Positions 6,383 through 15,472 are shown, numbered from the stretch's first letter. The stretch: 32,838 bases of DNA from Acidobacteriota bacterium (GCA_017996395.1 JAGOHA010000029.1:1-32838); one strand, 5' to 3'. Notes: a model not told the origin generated them from the sequence alone. Numbers and translations: made by a program.

Positions 6383-9300
6383 TCACCGGTTCACCGGTTC
6401 GCCCATGAGCCGGGCGGTTTGTTCGGCCAGCCCACCCAAGCCACGGCGGACGGCCTCCTCCCGCAGCGCCCGGAGTGTCCGCTCCGCGGCTGCCGCGTCG
6501 CCGCAGCGGCGCTCGATCCGTCCCAGTGCCCATTCGCACTCGAGGCCCAGCAGGCGGAAACCCAGCCGGGCCAGCGCCGCGCGTTGTTTGTCCAGGTCGC
6601 GGCGGGCCGCGTCGCACCGGCCCCGGGCGGCCAATAGCTCCGCCTCGGCCAGTGCCACCTCGGCCTGAGCCGACGGTTGGAGATTCGGCAAGCTGGACCG
6701 GACCTCCGCCAGGCGTTCCTCGGCGGCCGCGGCGTCGCCGCGTACCAGAGCCACGCGCGCCGACAGGGCCATGGCAGTGGCTGCGCCGTCGCCCCGGCCG
6801 TCGTCGCGAAACCCCGCCGCGGCGCGGACGGCGGCGGCCTCGGCTGCATCCAGCCGGTTTTCGGCCAGCTCCAGCCGGGCCAGCGTCAGGTGGATGGCAG
6901 GCACCTCGGTGTGCTCGCCGATCGCGGCTTCGATGGCCAGCGCCGCGGCCAGGTCGCGGCGGGCGTCAGCCGACCGTCCGGCGAGGCGGGCGACGTCACC
7001 GCGTCCCAGGAGCGCCCACGCCTCGTAGCCGCGGTGGCCGATGGCCCGGCTCATGGCCAGCGCCTCCTCGTACCGCCGGGCCGCCGACACCGGATCGGCG
7101 CGGGTGATGTCCAGATCGGCCAGGTTGCCCAGCGCCGCGATCACCTTGATCTTCTCGCCGGTCTCCTGCCACGTGGCCAGGGCCGCCGCGTACATGCGCG
7201 CGGCCCCGTCCAGGTCGCCGGCGTCGCTCAACAGGTTGGCCAGATTGTTGCGGGTGTGGGCCAGGCTGCTGGCGGAGCCGACCGCCTCGAAGATTCGCAG
7301 GCACTCCTCGTACATCGCCCGGGCCTCGTCCCGCCGGCCTTGCTGGTAGACGATTCCGGCGATGCTGCTCATAACCCGCGCCTGACTGGCGGCGGCACCG
7401 GTCTCCTGGTAGACGGCGAGGGCCTCGCGCAATTTGGCGAGCGCCGCCTCGGCATCGCCGTGGTCCTGGAGGATCCATGCCTGGTAGTTGATGGCGGCGG
7501 CCCGCTCCCGCTCGAAACCGTTGACGGCGCTCAACGCCTCAGCTTCCTGCAGGAGCCGCTGGGCATCCGCCAGGTCGCCCCGATAGTACCGAACCAGAGC
7601 GGACTGGATGGCGGCGCGGACCTCGCCGCCGCGGTCGCCGCCGTCGGCGAAAATCCGGCGGGCCTCGTCCGCCGCGGTCGTGGCCGCCGCGAATTCGCCG
7701 AGTCCCCGCCGGGCGCGCGATTCCTGGACTCGGGCCCGCGCCAGGACAAGCCGGCTGCCCGCGGCGGTGGCCCGCCCGGCCGCCCGGCCGGCCGCTGCCA
7801 ACTGGCCGCGGTAGTCGCCCAGCAGATCCAAGACGTCGGCCAGCGCCAGGTCGATGCGCGGATCGTTTCCCGCCGGGGGCGGCAGGCGCCGGAGCTGCTC
7901 CAGCGTGGCCAGGGCGTCGACCCCGCGGCCGGATTCGCGCAGCACGGCCGCCAGGCTCAGGCCGTGTTCCAGGTTATCGGGGAAGAACGTCCAGAGGCTG
8001 CGGTAAACCAGCACCGCCTCGGTCCACTTGTAGCGGGCGGCGTGCAGGCGGGCTTCGATGACCAGGCGCCCCTCGCGACCCAGGCCGGCGGACCGGTCGA
8101 ACGCCTGCTGGAGTTCCTCCCGCGCCCGGGCGTCGTGGCCGAGCACGGTCCAGGCGTCGGCCAGGGCCAGGTGCAGCGCCGGACGATCGGGCGCCCGCCG
8201 CATGGCGCGCTCCAGCGGGTCGCGGGCGGATTTGGCGTCCAGGCGGCGCAGGTGGGCGAGCCCTTCGGCGAAGAGCCTCATGGCCTCGGGATCCTCGGGC
8301 AGGACCACCCGGGCCGGGGCGGCGCCGTTCGCGCCGCTTGGACGGATGCGCATCCGCCGCAGCATCTCCGCGCTCAAGCCGGCGACGAGTCGGAACAGGT
8401 CGGATTCGGAACCGGACGCATCCAGCCGGGCCACGGTGCCGCCCGAAGCGACATCCTGGACCACGGCCCGGATGCGGATCCGTCCGTCGGCCGCGGCGAA
8501 AGTCCCGCTCACCACCAGGTCGGAACCGATGGCGTCGCGGACATGTCCCAGGGATTCGGCGGAGAGCGCCACTCCGGCGGCGGGCGCCGACTCCAGTTCC
8601 AGGCGACTCACGTTTTCGCCGGGGATGAGGCGGACGTCCGGCGACGCAGCCAGGTCGGCGCGAAACATCTCGGCCAGGGCCGTGGACAACCAAACCGATC
8701 CCGCATCCTCACTCAGGTCGCGAAAGCCGAACACCGCCACCGCCCGCCGCGGCTGATCCCCGCCGCCCACCGCGTGCCGTTCCCATGGCCGCCACAGGCA
8801 CAGGCCGCCGGCGAGCGCCAGCGCAGCGGCCGCTGCGTACAGCCACAGCCGGCGCCGGCGCGATGCGGCGCCGACGGTCGTCGTCATCCCGGCCGGTTCC
8901 GGGCTGCGGACGCCGAGAGCGGCGAGGAAGTCCCGGGCCCGGGGAAACCGCGCCGCCGGATCGCGCGCCAGGCAGCGCAGAATGGCGGCCTCCCACGCGG
9001 GGTCCAGCCCCTCGACGTGCCGGCTGGGCGGCGTCGGCGGCTCCCGCAGACACTTGACCGCCGCGGCGATGGCGTTGTCGGCGGCATAGGGGAGGGTTCC
9101 GGTGACGAGCTCGTACGCCACCACGCCGAGGGCATAGATGTCGGCCGCCGGTGTGACCGGCGTCCCCTCGAGCTGCTCCGGCGCCATGTAGAATGGCGTT
9201 CCCACCGCGCCGGTGGGCTGGGCGTCGGAGTCGTCGCCCGCCGAAACGTCCGGCCGGGCCAGTCCGAAATCGGTGACCACCGCCCGTTCGCCGCCCCCCG

Positions 9301-10030
9301 GTTGGGGGACCAGCATGACATTGCCGGGCTTGAAATCCCGGTGGATCACGCCGGCGGCGTGGGCGGCGTCCAGCGCGGCTGCCAGTTGAGCCAGCAGGTC
9401 TCCGGCCGCGGCCGGGGCGAGCCGTCCGCCGGCCCGCAGCCGCTGGGCCAGGGTGGGACCCTCCAGCAGCTCCATCGTCAGGAAGACCGTGTCGGCCGCG
9501 GGCGATGCCGACGGAGTCTCGGGACGATGCACGCCCAGATCGAAAATCCGGCAGACGTTCGGGTGGGTGACCCGGCGCGCCAGCTGGATCTCGCGCTTGA
9601 AGCGGACCACGGACACGCCCCGCTCCATGCGGTCGGTCCGCAGCGTCTTGAGGGCCACCCGGAGGTGGAGTTCCAGATCGAGCGCTTCGTACACCTCGCC
9701 CATGCCGCCGCGGCCCAGGAGGCGGAGGATTTGGTAGCGTCCGGCCAGGATGGCGCCGGGCGGGAACAGCGTTTCGGGGTGCAGCGGCGACCGCTCCAGG
9801 TCCAGGGTGTCGGTGGAGTTCGCGTCCGTCGCCCGGAACGGGTGGGTGGGCGGGGTGTCCCCGGACCATAGCTCCGGCAGGGCGGCGGCAGCGGGGCGCC
9901 AGCAGGTGGTGTCGGCGCGGCGGCACGGCGTGTCGGGCCGCAGCCGGCCCGACGCCGCCTGCTCGGCCAGTTCGGCCTCGCCGAACGGACCGGCGGGGGC
10001 GGTGCCGTCATGGATGTAATAGCGTGCCAC
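6383..10030 (-). CDS. Ser/Thr protein kinase with N-terminal GYF-like domain, TM segment, TolB-like region and TPR repeats
   Basis: A 1215-residue kinase. Residues 3-54 resemble a GYF_2 domain (YYIHDG...GPFGEAEL...W). The Hanks-type kinase domain spans about 95-365: glycine loop GRGGMG at 106-111, Lys128 in VALK, catalytic HRD at 230-232, then DFGLA and APEQLEG. A hydrophobic segment near 394-413 after an Arg-rich stretch is the single membrane pass, which puts the kinase in the cytoplasm and the rest outside the membrane. About 425-560 is a TolB/FlgO-like region (VFGFRDLSED), and the remaining 650 residues are a solenoid of TPR repeats. I chose the GTG at 10030 because GGAG lies just upstream; an in-frame TTG at 10084 has weaker support. 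It follows the transporter ATPase gene by 58 bases and may be co-transcribed. Kinases with this solenoid tail are common in Acidobacteriota; targets are unknown. Confidence 0.9.
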   Translation of the reverse strand: MARYYIHDGTAPAGPFGEAELAEQAASGRLRPDTPCRRADTTCWRPAAAALPELWSGDTPPTHPFRATDANSTDTLDLERSPLHPETLFPPGAILAGRYQILRLLGRGGMGEVYEALDLELHLRVALKTLRTDRMERGVSVVRFKREIQLARRVTHPNVCRIFDLGVHRPETPSASPAADTVFLTMELLEGPTLAQRLRAGGRLAPAAAGDLLAQLAAALDAAHAAGVIHRDFKPGNVMLVPQPGGGERAVVTDFGLARPDVSAGDDSDAQPTGAVGTPFYMAPEQLEGTPVTPAADIYALGVVAYELVTGTLPYAADNAIAAAVKCLREPPTPPSRHVEGLDPAWEAAILRCLARDPAARFPRARDFLAALGVRSPEPAGMTTTVGAASRRRRLWLYAAAAALALAGGLCLWRPWERHAVGGGDQPRRAVAVFGFRDLSEDAGSVWLSTALAEMFRADLAASPDVRLIPGENVSRLELESAPAAGVALSAESLGHVRDAIGSDLVVSGTFAAADGRIRIRAVVQDVASGGTVARLDASGSESDLFRLVAGLSAEMLRRMRIRPSGANGAAPARVVLPEDPEAMRLFAEGLAHLRRLDAKSARDPLERAMRRAPDRPALHLALADAWTVLGHDARAREELQQAFDRSAGLGREGRLVIEARLHAARYKWTEAVLVYRSLWTFFPDNLEHGLSLAAVLRESGRGVDALATLEQLRRLPPPAGNDPRIDLALADVLDLLGDYRGQLAAAGRAAGRATAAGSRLVLARARVQESRARRGLGEFAAATTAADEARRIFADGGDRGGEVRAAIQSALVRYYRGDLADAQRLLQEAEALSAVNGFERERAAAINYQAWILQDHGDAEAALAKLREALAVYQETGAAASQARVMSSIAGIVYQQGRRDEARAMYEECLRIFEAVGSASSLAHTRNNLANLLSDAGDLDGAARMYAAALATWQETGEKIKVIAALGNLADLDITRADPVSAARRYEEALAMSRAIGHRGYEAWALLGRGDVARLAGRSADARRDLAAALAIEAAIGEHTEVPAIHLTLARLELAENRLDAAEAAAVRAAAGFRDDGRGDGAATAMALSARVALVRGDAAAAEERLAEVRSSLPNLQPSAQAEVALAEAELLAARGRCDAARRDLDKQRAALARLGFRLLGLECEWALGRIERRCGDAAAAERTLRALREEAVRRGLGGLAEQTARLMGEPVNR

Positions 10031-10088
10031 GCCTGCTCCACGGAAGCTTTGCGTGATTATAGGGGGGCGCCCGCGCGGATGCAATCGC

Positions 10089-10769
10089 TCAGTGGGCGAT
10101 CCGGCCGTCGACGAGAGGGACGATCCGGTCGGCCTGGCGGGCGAGCTGCTCGTCGTGGCTCACCAGGATGAAGGCGGTGCCCAGGTTCCGGGAGATCTCG
10201 CGCATCAGCGCGAACACCGCCCGGCTGTTGACGCTGTCGAGGTTGCCGGTGGGCTCGTCGGCCAAAACCAGCGCGGGCTCGTTGATGAAGGCCCGCACCA
10301 CCGCCACCCGCTGCTGCTGCCCGCCGGAGATCTGGCCCGGCCGGTAGTGCAGGCGGTTGCCCAGGCCCACGCGGTCGAGCAGCTCCACCGCCCGCTCCCG
10401 CCGCTCGCGTTCGGCCTCCCGGCCCATGATCCGGCGGGGGATCAGCACGTTTTCCAGCACCGAGAACTGGGGGAGCAGGTAGTGGAACTGGAAGATGAAG
10501 CCGAGGTACTGAAGCCGCAGCCGGGCGCGCGCGTCCTCGTCGAGCCGGGCGGTGTCCTGCCCGCTGAGCAGGATCCGGCCCGAGGTGGGCATGTCGAGGA
10601 GTCCCATGAGGTTCAGCAGGGTGGTCTTGCCGGAGCCGGAGGCGCCGACGATGGACACGAACTCGCTGCGTGCGACCGCCAGGTCGATGTCGAAGAGCAC
10701 CGGCGTGGGCACGCCGTCGCCGTACACCTTGTTCACTCCCTGGAGCTCCACGACGGGACCCGCGTCCAT
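10089..10769 (-). CDS. ABC transporter ATPase, LolD/MacB type
   Basis: A 226-residue ATPase. Walker A is GASGSGKT (residues 42-49), the signature is ISGGQQQR (147-154), Walker B is LVLADEP (167-173) with Glu172 as the catalytic base, and the switch histidine is His205. The stretch FQFHYLLPQFSVLENV is characteristic of LolD and its relatives. These enzymes power mechanotransmission by permeases of the LolCE/MacB kind rather than classical transport through the membrane. The ATG at 10769 shares one base with the stop of the permease gene (TGATG), so translation is probably coupled. An in-frame extension upstream lies inside the permease gene and is not used. Length is normal for the family. Confidence 0.93.
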   Translation of the reverse strand: MDAGPVVELQGVNKVYGDGVPTPVLFDIDLAVARSEFVSIVGASGSGKTTLLNLMGLLDMPTSGRILLSGQDTARLDEDARARLRLQYLGFIFQFHYLLPQFSVLENVLIPRRIMGREAERERRERAVELLDRVGLGNRLHYRPGQISGGQQQRVAVVRAFINEPALVLADEPTGNLDSVNSRAVFALMREISRNLGTAFILVSHDEQLARQADRIVPLVDGRIAH

Positions 10770-12019
10770 CACGCCCCCCGGATCACGTCGATGGGATTGA
10801 CCCGCGCCGCCCGCCAGGCCGGGTAGAGCGAGGCCAGGAAGCCGATGCCCACGGCGATGGCGATGCTGCCCAGGATCAGGGCGGGGCCGAGATCCACCGG
10901 GAACGTTTCCACCAGCCGGCCGGTGGCGCTGGCGGTGGTGCGGAAGCCGGCCAGCCACAGGCAGAGGACGGACCCCTGGACGGCCCCGGCGGCGCCGCCG
11001 AAGAGCGACAGCAACATGCCTTCCACGGTGAACACGGCGGTGATCTGGCGGCGGTTGGCGCCCATGGCCTTGAGGATGCCGATTTCCCGGAGCTGGCTCA
11101 TCACCGACATGATGAGCATGCTGGCGATGCCGAAGCCGGAGCCCAGGATGGTGAAACCCACGATGAGGTTCGACGACTGGCTCTGGGCCCGCAGTCCGGA
11201 CAGGAGCGACTGGTTGTCCTCCATCCAGGAGCTTGTCTCGTAGGGGACCTGCAGCGCCAGGCGCCGCGCCATGGCGTCGGCGCCGAAGATGTCGCCGAGC
11301 TTCAAGCCGATGCTGGTGACGGCGGTGCCCACGCCGAAGAGGGTCTGGCCGTCGCGCAGCGTCAGGTAGAGGGTGCCGCCGTCGACGGCGGCGAAGCCGC
11401 TGTCGAAGATGCCGGCGACGGTGTAGGTGCCGGCATTCCCCTCGATGCTCACCAGGCGGATCTTGTCCCCGAGGCGCAGCGAGAACTCGTCGGCCAGCTT
11501 GTAGCCGAGGGCGACCTCGCCGGCGTTGAGCCCGAAGAACCGCCCCGCCACCAGCTTCGACTGGATGTCCACCACGGCGTTGTGGCGCTCCGGGATCACG
11601 CCCACCACCGCCACCCCCTGCCGGCGGGCGCCCCGCGACATGAATCCCTGGCCCTCCACCACCGGCGATACCGCCGCCACGTCCGGATCGAAGCGCTGCA
11701 GCCGGGCGAGCCAGAACGGCCAGTCCTCGATCTTGCGCTTCTGCCGCTCCATCCGGATCCGCTCGCCGGCGTAAAGCGGCCCGTCCGGCGTCGCCGTGTC
11801 GGCCACCGACAGCGGCACGCGCTCGCTCTGGCGGACGACGACGTGGGGGATGGCGCCGGTGACGCTGGCGATGAGCCGCCGCTGCAGCCCGCCGATGAGG
11901 GCGCCGAGGAAAATGATCAGGGTGACGGAGACCGCCACGACCCCCATCATGAGCAGGGTCTTGCCCAGGTTGTAGCGCAGATTCCGCAGCGCCACGGACC
12001 AGGCGAAACGGTCGAACAT
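10769..12019 (-). CDS. FtsX/LolC-like ABC transporter permease
   Basis: A 416-residue permease of the MacB/LolCE superfamily. One membrane segment lies near residues 20-45, a large periplasmic domain (MacB_PCD-like, about 46-283) follows, and three more segments lie near 284-307, 329-357 and 378-400. The cytoplasmic coupling segment LREIGILKAMGANRRQI (310-326) is the family signature. With the ATPase and the adaptor it should form a tripartite machine that moves lipoproteins, lipids or small molecules from the inner membrane to the periplasm or outside. LolCE proteins and MacB differ mainly in detail, and the presence of an HlyD-like adaptor favours an exporter. The neighbouring genes are spaced by 34 bases upstream and overlap by one base downstream. 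Confidence 0.92.
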   Translation of the reverse strand: MFDRFAWSVALRNLRYNLGKTLLMMGVVAVSVTLIIFLGALIGGLQRRLIASVTGAIPHVVVRQSERVPLSVADTATPDGPLYAGERIRMERQKRKIEDWPFWLARLQRFDPDVAAVSPVVEGQGFMSRGARRQGVAVVGVIPERHNAVVDIQSKLVAGRFFGLNAGEVALGYKLADEFSLRLGDKIRLVSIEGNAGTYTVAGIFDSGFAAVDGGTLYLTLRDGQTLFGVGTAVTSIGLKLGDIFGADAMARRLALQVPYETSSWMEDNQSLLSGLRAQSQSSNLIVGFTILGSGFGIASMLIMSVMSQLREIGILKAMGANRRQITAVFTVEGMLLSLFGGAAGAVQGSVLCLWLAGFRTTASATGRLVETFPVDLGPALILGSIAIAVGIGFLASLYPAWRAARVNPIDVIRGA

Positions 12020-12053
12020 GGGGCGATCTCCTCGTCGTCCGGACGCCGGGCGC

Positions 12054-13274
12054 TCAGGGCCGCGCCACCGGCCGGACCGTGTCTCCGGCGGCGGCCTCGG
12101 TGCCCCGGGCGAGCACCGCGGCGTCGGGCGGCACGCCCTCCACGGCGATCCACTCCGTGCCGCGGGCCAGGACGCGGACGGTCTGTTCGCGGACCGTCTC
12201 GCCCGTCACGATCAGCACGTGCCACCGGCCGTCGCGCTGCAGGAGCGCGGTGGCGGGGAGGCTGAGCGCCCGCGGCAGCCGGGCGACCTCGACGCTGACG
12301 TCCACCGTCATGTCGGGACGGGCGAAGTCGGGGAGCCGGTCGGGCGTGAACCGGAGGCCCACCACGCCGCGGCCGCTGTCCACTTCCGGGCCGATCTGAG
12401 CCAGTGTCGCGGCAAACGGCCGGTCACGGAACGCCGGCGCCAGCACCGTCGCCCGCTGGCCCGTCCGCAGACGGTCCAAATTGTTCTCGTCGGTTTCGAC
12501 GTAAATTTCCGTCACCCGCAAATCGGCCAGCTCCAGGAGGGCGTTGCCGGGGGTGACACTCTGACCGGGTTCGGCGTTCCGGCGGATGACCAGCCCGGGC
12601 AGCGGCGCGCGGATCGTCCGGCGCTCCAGATCCTGCTCCGACACCAGCACCGCCGTCTCCGCCTCGCGCAGGCGCGCCTCGGCCACCTGCAGGTCCTCGG
12701 GACGCGGGCGGGCGCGCAGGTCCGCCAGCGTCTCGCGGGCGGCCGCCTCCGCGGCCTGCGCCTGGTCCCGCGTGGAGGCGGCGAGATCGAGGTCCGCCTG
12801 GGCAATCAACCGGTCCTCGAACAGGGCGCGCAGGCGCCCATACTCCCTTTCGGTCTGCAACCGGGCGGCGGTGGCCCGGGCCAGCTCGGCGACGGCGCGG
12901 GCCAGTTCCTCGGCGGTGGCGCCGCGGCGGACGAGGGCGAGTTCGGCCGCGGCCGTTTCCATGGCCTGACGGCTCTGCTCCAGCCGCCGTCTGGACTCCT
13001 CCGGCCGGAGTTGAATGAGCAGGTCGCCGGCGGCCACGTTGTCTCCGTCGTCGACGAAAACCGATTCGATGATGCCCGTGACCTCGCTGCCGATGGGGCT
13101 CTGCCGCTTGGCCCGCAGCGTGCCGCTGGCGATGACTAACTCCACCACTTCCCGTTCCGCCGGCTGGACGGCCTCCACCTCGCGGACACGCAATCGGCTG
13201 ACGCCCAGCCAGCCCGCTGCCGCCACGATGAGCGCGCCGCCGATCCACAGGATGTGCCGCATCCGCCGGGTCAT
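12054..13274 (-). CDS. Periplasmic adaptor (HlyD/MacA family) of the transporter
   Basis: A 406-residue membrane-fusion protein. A short cytoplasmic start with several arginines precedes one membrane anchor (about residues 8-24). The first lipoyl half (GSEVTGIIESVFVDDGDNV, about 62-80) is followed by a long helical hairpin rich in Ala, Glu and Arg (about 92-210). The second lipoyl half (IRAPLPGLVIRRN...GQSV) and beta-barrel domains complete the fold. It would bridge the permease to an outer-membrane channel, but no TolC-like gene is in the window. I chose the ATG at 13274, which has GGAGG seven bases upstream; a GTG at 13313 in the same frame is less likely. It is the first gene of the adaptor, permease, ATPase and kinase run, divergent from trmFO. 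Confidence 0.9.
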   Translation of the reverse strand: MTRRMRHILWIGGALIVAAAGWLGVSRLRVREVEAVQPAEREVVELVIASGTLRAKRQSPIGSEVTGIIESVFVDDGDNVAAGDLLIQLRPEESRRRLEQSRQAMETAAAELALVRRGATAEELARAVAELARATAARLQTEREYGRLRALFEDRLIAQADLDLAASTRDQAQAAEAAARETLADLRARPRPEDLQVAEARLREAETAVLVSEQDLERRTIRAPLPGLVIRRNAEPGQSVTPGNALLELADLRVTEIYVETDENNLDRLRTGQRATVLAPAFRDRPFAATLAQIGPEVDSGRGVVGLRFTPDRLPDFARPDMTVDVSVEVARLPRALSLPATALLQRDGRWHVLIVTGETVREQTVRVLARGTEWIAVEGVPPDAAVLARGTEAAAGDTVRPVARP

Positions 13275-13453
13275 CCGCAGGCCTCCGACTTCGGGGATGA
13301 CCCATTTCAGCACAAAGCGGGGCGCCGGGGAAGCGAATATTCCGCACCGGCCGATGACGATTCAGGTGGTGGCTGGTGCGATGGTGTATCATGGGTTGCC
13401 GGACGGCGCGGGAAATCCCGCGATCCGGGATATCGGACGGGAGGTGGCGGAAC

Positions 13454-14791
13454 ATGGCCGGGGCCGACGTGACCGTGCTCGGAGCGGGCCTGGCGGGGAG
13501 CGAGGCCGCCTGGCAGCTGGCCCGCCGGGGCTGGCGGGTGGCGCTCTGGGAGATGCGCCCCGCCGTGATGACGCCCGCCCACCGCACCGGCCGCTTCGCC
13601 GAACTGGTCTGTTCCAATTCCCTCAAGTCGGAAGCTCCCGCCAGCGCGCCATTTTTGCTGAAGGCGGAGCTGCGCCACCTGGGCAGCCTCCTGCTTCGGG
13701 TGGCCGACGGCTGCCGGGTTCCCGCCGGGCAGGCGCTGGCGGTGGACCGGCAGCGGTTCGCCCAAGGGGTGGAGGCCGCGGTTCGCGGCGAGCCCGGCAT
13801 CACGGTGCTCGCCGCGGAAGCGCGGGCGCTGCCGGCCGCGCGTCCGGTGGTCGTCGCCACGGGGCCGCTCACGTCACCGGCACTGGCCGAGGCGCTGCGC
13901 GGACTCGCCGGCGCCGAGCACCTCTTTTTCTATGACGCCATCAGCCCCATCGTGGCCGGGGCTTCGGTGGACCGCGCGGTGGCCTTCGCCGCTTCGCGCT
14001 ACGGCAAGGGGGGCGACGACTACCTGAACTGTCCCCTGAACCGCGAGGAGTACCAGGCGTTCATCGAGGCGCTCCGCGCGGCCGACACCTACCCGCAGCA
14101 CGACTTCGAGGCGGCCGCCTATTTCGAGGGGTGTCTCCCCATCGAGGAGATTGTCCGGCGCGGGGACGACACGCTCCGCTTCGGTCCCATGAAGCCGGTG
14201 GGGCTGGTAGACCCGCGCACCGGCGCGGTGCCCCACGCCGCGCTCCAGCTCCGCCGGGAGGATCTGCTGGGCGACGCATTCAACCTGGTGGGCTTCCAGA
14301 CGCGGCTGCGGCAGGGCGAACAGCAGCGGGTTTTCCGGCTCATCCCCGGCCTGGCGAACGCCGAGTTCATCCGGTATGGGCAGATCCACCGCAACACGTA
14401 CCTCAACGCGCCGGCTGTGCTCACCCCGGAGCAGGAGTTCCGCGACCATCCCGGGGTGTTCGTGGCCGGGCAGTTGTGCGGCTTGGAAGGGTACATCGAG
14501 GCCGTCGCCACCGGACTGATGGCGGGGCTGCAGGCGGACCGTCGGCTGCGGGGCCTTCCGCCTGTGCGGTTCCCCCGGGACACCGCGTTGGGCAGCCTGC
14601 AGCACGCCCTCGGCGCGGCGGATCCGCGCGGATACCAGCCGCTCAACATCACCTTTGCGCTCCTTCCGCCGCCGCCGCCCGAGCTGGAGCGGCGGCTCCG
14701 CGGCAAGGCGGCGCGGCACGACTGGCGGGTGCGGGAGTCGCTGCAGGCGCTCCGGGACTTCGCCGCCCGGGAGGGCGTGCGGCCCGCCTGA
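13454..14791 (+). CDS. trmFO: tRNA (uracil-5-)-methyltransferase, folate-dependent
   Basis: A 445-residue flavoprotein that makes ribothymidine at position 54 of tRNA, using methylene-tetrahydrofolate as carbon donor and FAD as carrier. The FAD-binding motif is GAGLAGSEAAW (residues 10-20). The conserved block CSNSLKSE starts at Cys53, and YFEGCLPIEE contains Cys227; these match the two cysteines (53 and 226) known to matter in the Bacillus subtilis enzyme. The C-terminal stretch GQLCGLEGYIEAVATGLMAG is also typical. Length is normal. The ATG at 13454 has GGGAGGTG upstream; an in-frame GTG at 13376 is not needed. TrmFO is usual in Firmicutes, Acidobacteriota and several other phyla. It stands alone, divergent from the transporter genes. 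Confidence 0.95.
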   Translation: MAGADVTVLGAGLAGSEAAWQLARRGWRVALWEMRPAVMTPAHRTGRFAELVCSNSLKSEAPASAPFLLKAELRHLGSLLLRVADGCRVPAGQALAVDRQRFAQGVEAAVRGEPGITVLAAEARALPAARPVVVATGPLTSPALAEALRGLAGAEHLFFYDAISPIVAGASVDRAVAFAASRYGKGGDDYLNCPLNREEYQAFIEALRAADTYPQHDFEAAAYFEGCLPIEEIVRRGDDTLRFGPMKPVGLVDPRTGAVPHAALQLRREDLLGDAFNLVGFQTRLRQGEQQRVFRLIPGLANAEFIRYGQIHRNTYLNAPAVLTPEQEFRDHPGVFVAGQLCGLEGYIEAVATGLMAGLQADRRLRGLPPVRFPRDTALGSLQHALGAADPRGYQPLNITFALLPPPPPELERRLRGKAARHDWRVRESLQALRDFAAREGVRPA

Positions 14792-14811
14792 CAGGTCCGG
14801 CTCGGGCCGAA

Positions 14812-15153
14812 TCAGTGCACGCTCTCCGGGCGTCCGCCCGGCGGGTAGTTGCCCGTGGCCTGCATCCACAGGATGTCATCCGGGGAGAACTGCTCGCGGG
14901 CATATTCGCACCAAGGCAGGATGCGGCATTCCGGGCACCGGCGGCTGCACGGGATGATCACGTTTACGGCGTCGGGGAAGAGGCGGTGGAACTCGGCGCT
15001 GTGCCCGTCGCGCACCTCATCCTCGTAGGTTTCGCGCAGCAGCCGCAGCCGCACTTCGGGCGGAACGGCGTCGGGCAGCTGCAGCACCGCCCGGAACTCC
15101 CGCCACATCTGATCCTCGATCTTCCGCATCTCCTTTTCCAGATTCGTGTCCAT
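14812..15153 (-). CDS. Small four-cysteine protein of unknown function
   Basis: A 113-residue protein that I do not recognise. The first 65 residues are charged and predicted helical (DTNLEKEMRKIEDQMWREF, then PPEVRLRLLRETYEDEV). The second half contains Cys69, Cys73, Cys76 and Cys82 in the spacing C-x3-C-x2-C-x5-C (PCSRRCPECRILPWCEY), which could hold a zinc ion or an iron-sulphur cluster. The tail is short and polar. The ATG at 15153 is preceded by GGGGAGGTGG, a very good ribosome site, so the gene is convincing although no family is recognised. It is divergent from hsp20 and shares the 372-bp region that holds the sigma-54-like promoter, so joint regulation is possible but not shown. Confidence 0.7.
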   Translation of the reverse strand: MDTNLEKEMRKIEDQMWREFRAVLQLPDAVPPEVRLRLLRETYEDEVRDGHSAEFHRLFPDAVNVIIPCSRRCPECRILPWCEYAREQFSPDDILWMQATGNYPPGGRPESVH

Positions 15154-15390
15154 GGCCACCTCCCCAAGTGTCTTTATCCATATAAACGGACGGGAACCGA
15201 AGTGTTCGGCCCGGCGGCGGGGAAACGGGTACAACTTACTGAATTGAATAGGAATATTTTTTCGCAGCCCCGATATTCCCCCCTGTTCCATGCGCCGGCC
15301 GGGTGGAGGGGCCAGGCCACCAGCCACCTTTTCCCGGTCGAGCCGCACCGGCGGAGTATTCGGGTTTCTAATGGGGCAAGGATCCGAAGA

Positions 15391-15409
15391 GTGGGGAAAT
15401 ATTCCCCAC
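15391..15409. promoter_or_regulatory. Perfect palindrome, likely activator site upstream of hsp20
   Basis: GTGGGGAA and TTCCCCAC form perfect 8-bp arms around ATA. The centre lies about 99 bases before the predicted hsp20 transcript start, the usual distance for an enhancer-binding protein acting on sigma-54 polymerase. The identity of the binder is unknown. Confidence 0.6.
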
Positions 15410-15443
15410 CATGTAGCGATCGATATAGATATATCCTATTATT

Positions 15444-15456
15444 TTTCAATGATTTA
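15444..15456 (+). promoter_or_regulatory. IHF-like site between palindrome and promoter
   Basis: TTTCAATGATTTA matches the IHF consensus WATCAANNNNTTR at all but one defined position. It lies in an AT-rich stretch midway between the palindrome and the -24 element, where DNA bending would help looping. A single match of this short motif is weak evidence. Confidence 0.35.
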
Positions 15457-15472
15457 AAAAAGACCCTGATTT

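Noticed and set aside
6677..9871. A 1064-codon open frame on the plus strand opposite the kinase gene
   Set aside because: It is the antisense of a GC-rich coding region with strong third-position bias. The protein is low-complexity (Gly, Arg, Gln, Val-rich), has no domain and no ribosome site, while the opposite strand encodes clear kinase motifs.
10670..12265. A 531-codon plus-strand frame opposite the transporter genes
   Set aside because: It is antisense to a permease and an ATPase with full family motifs; composition is typical of a GC-rich shadow.
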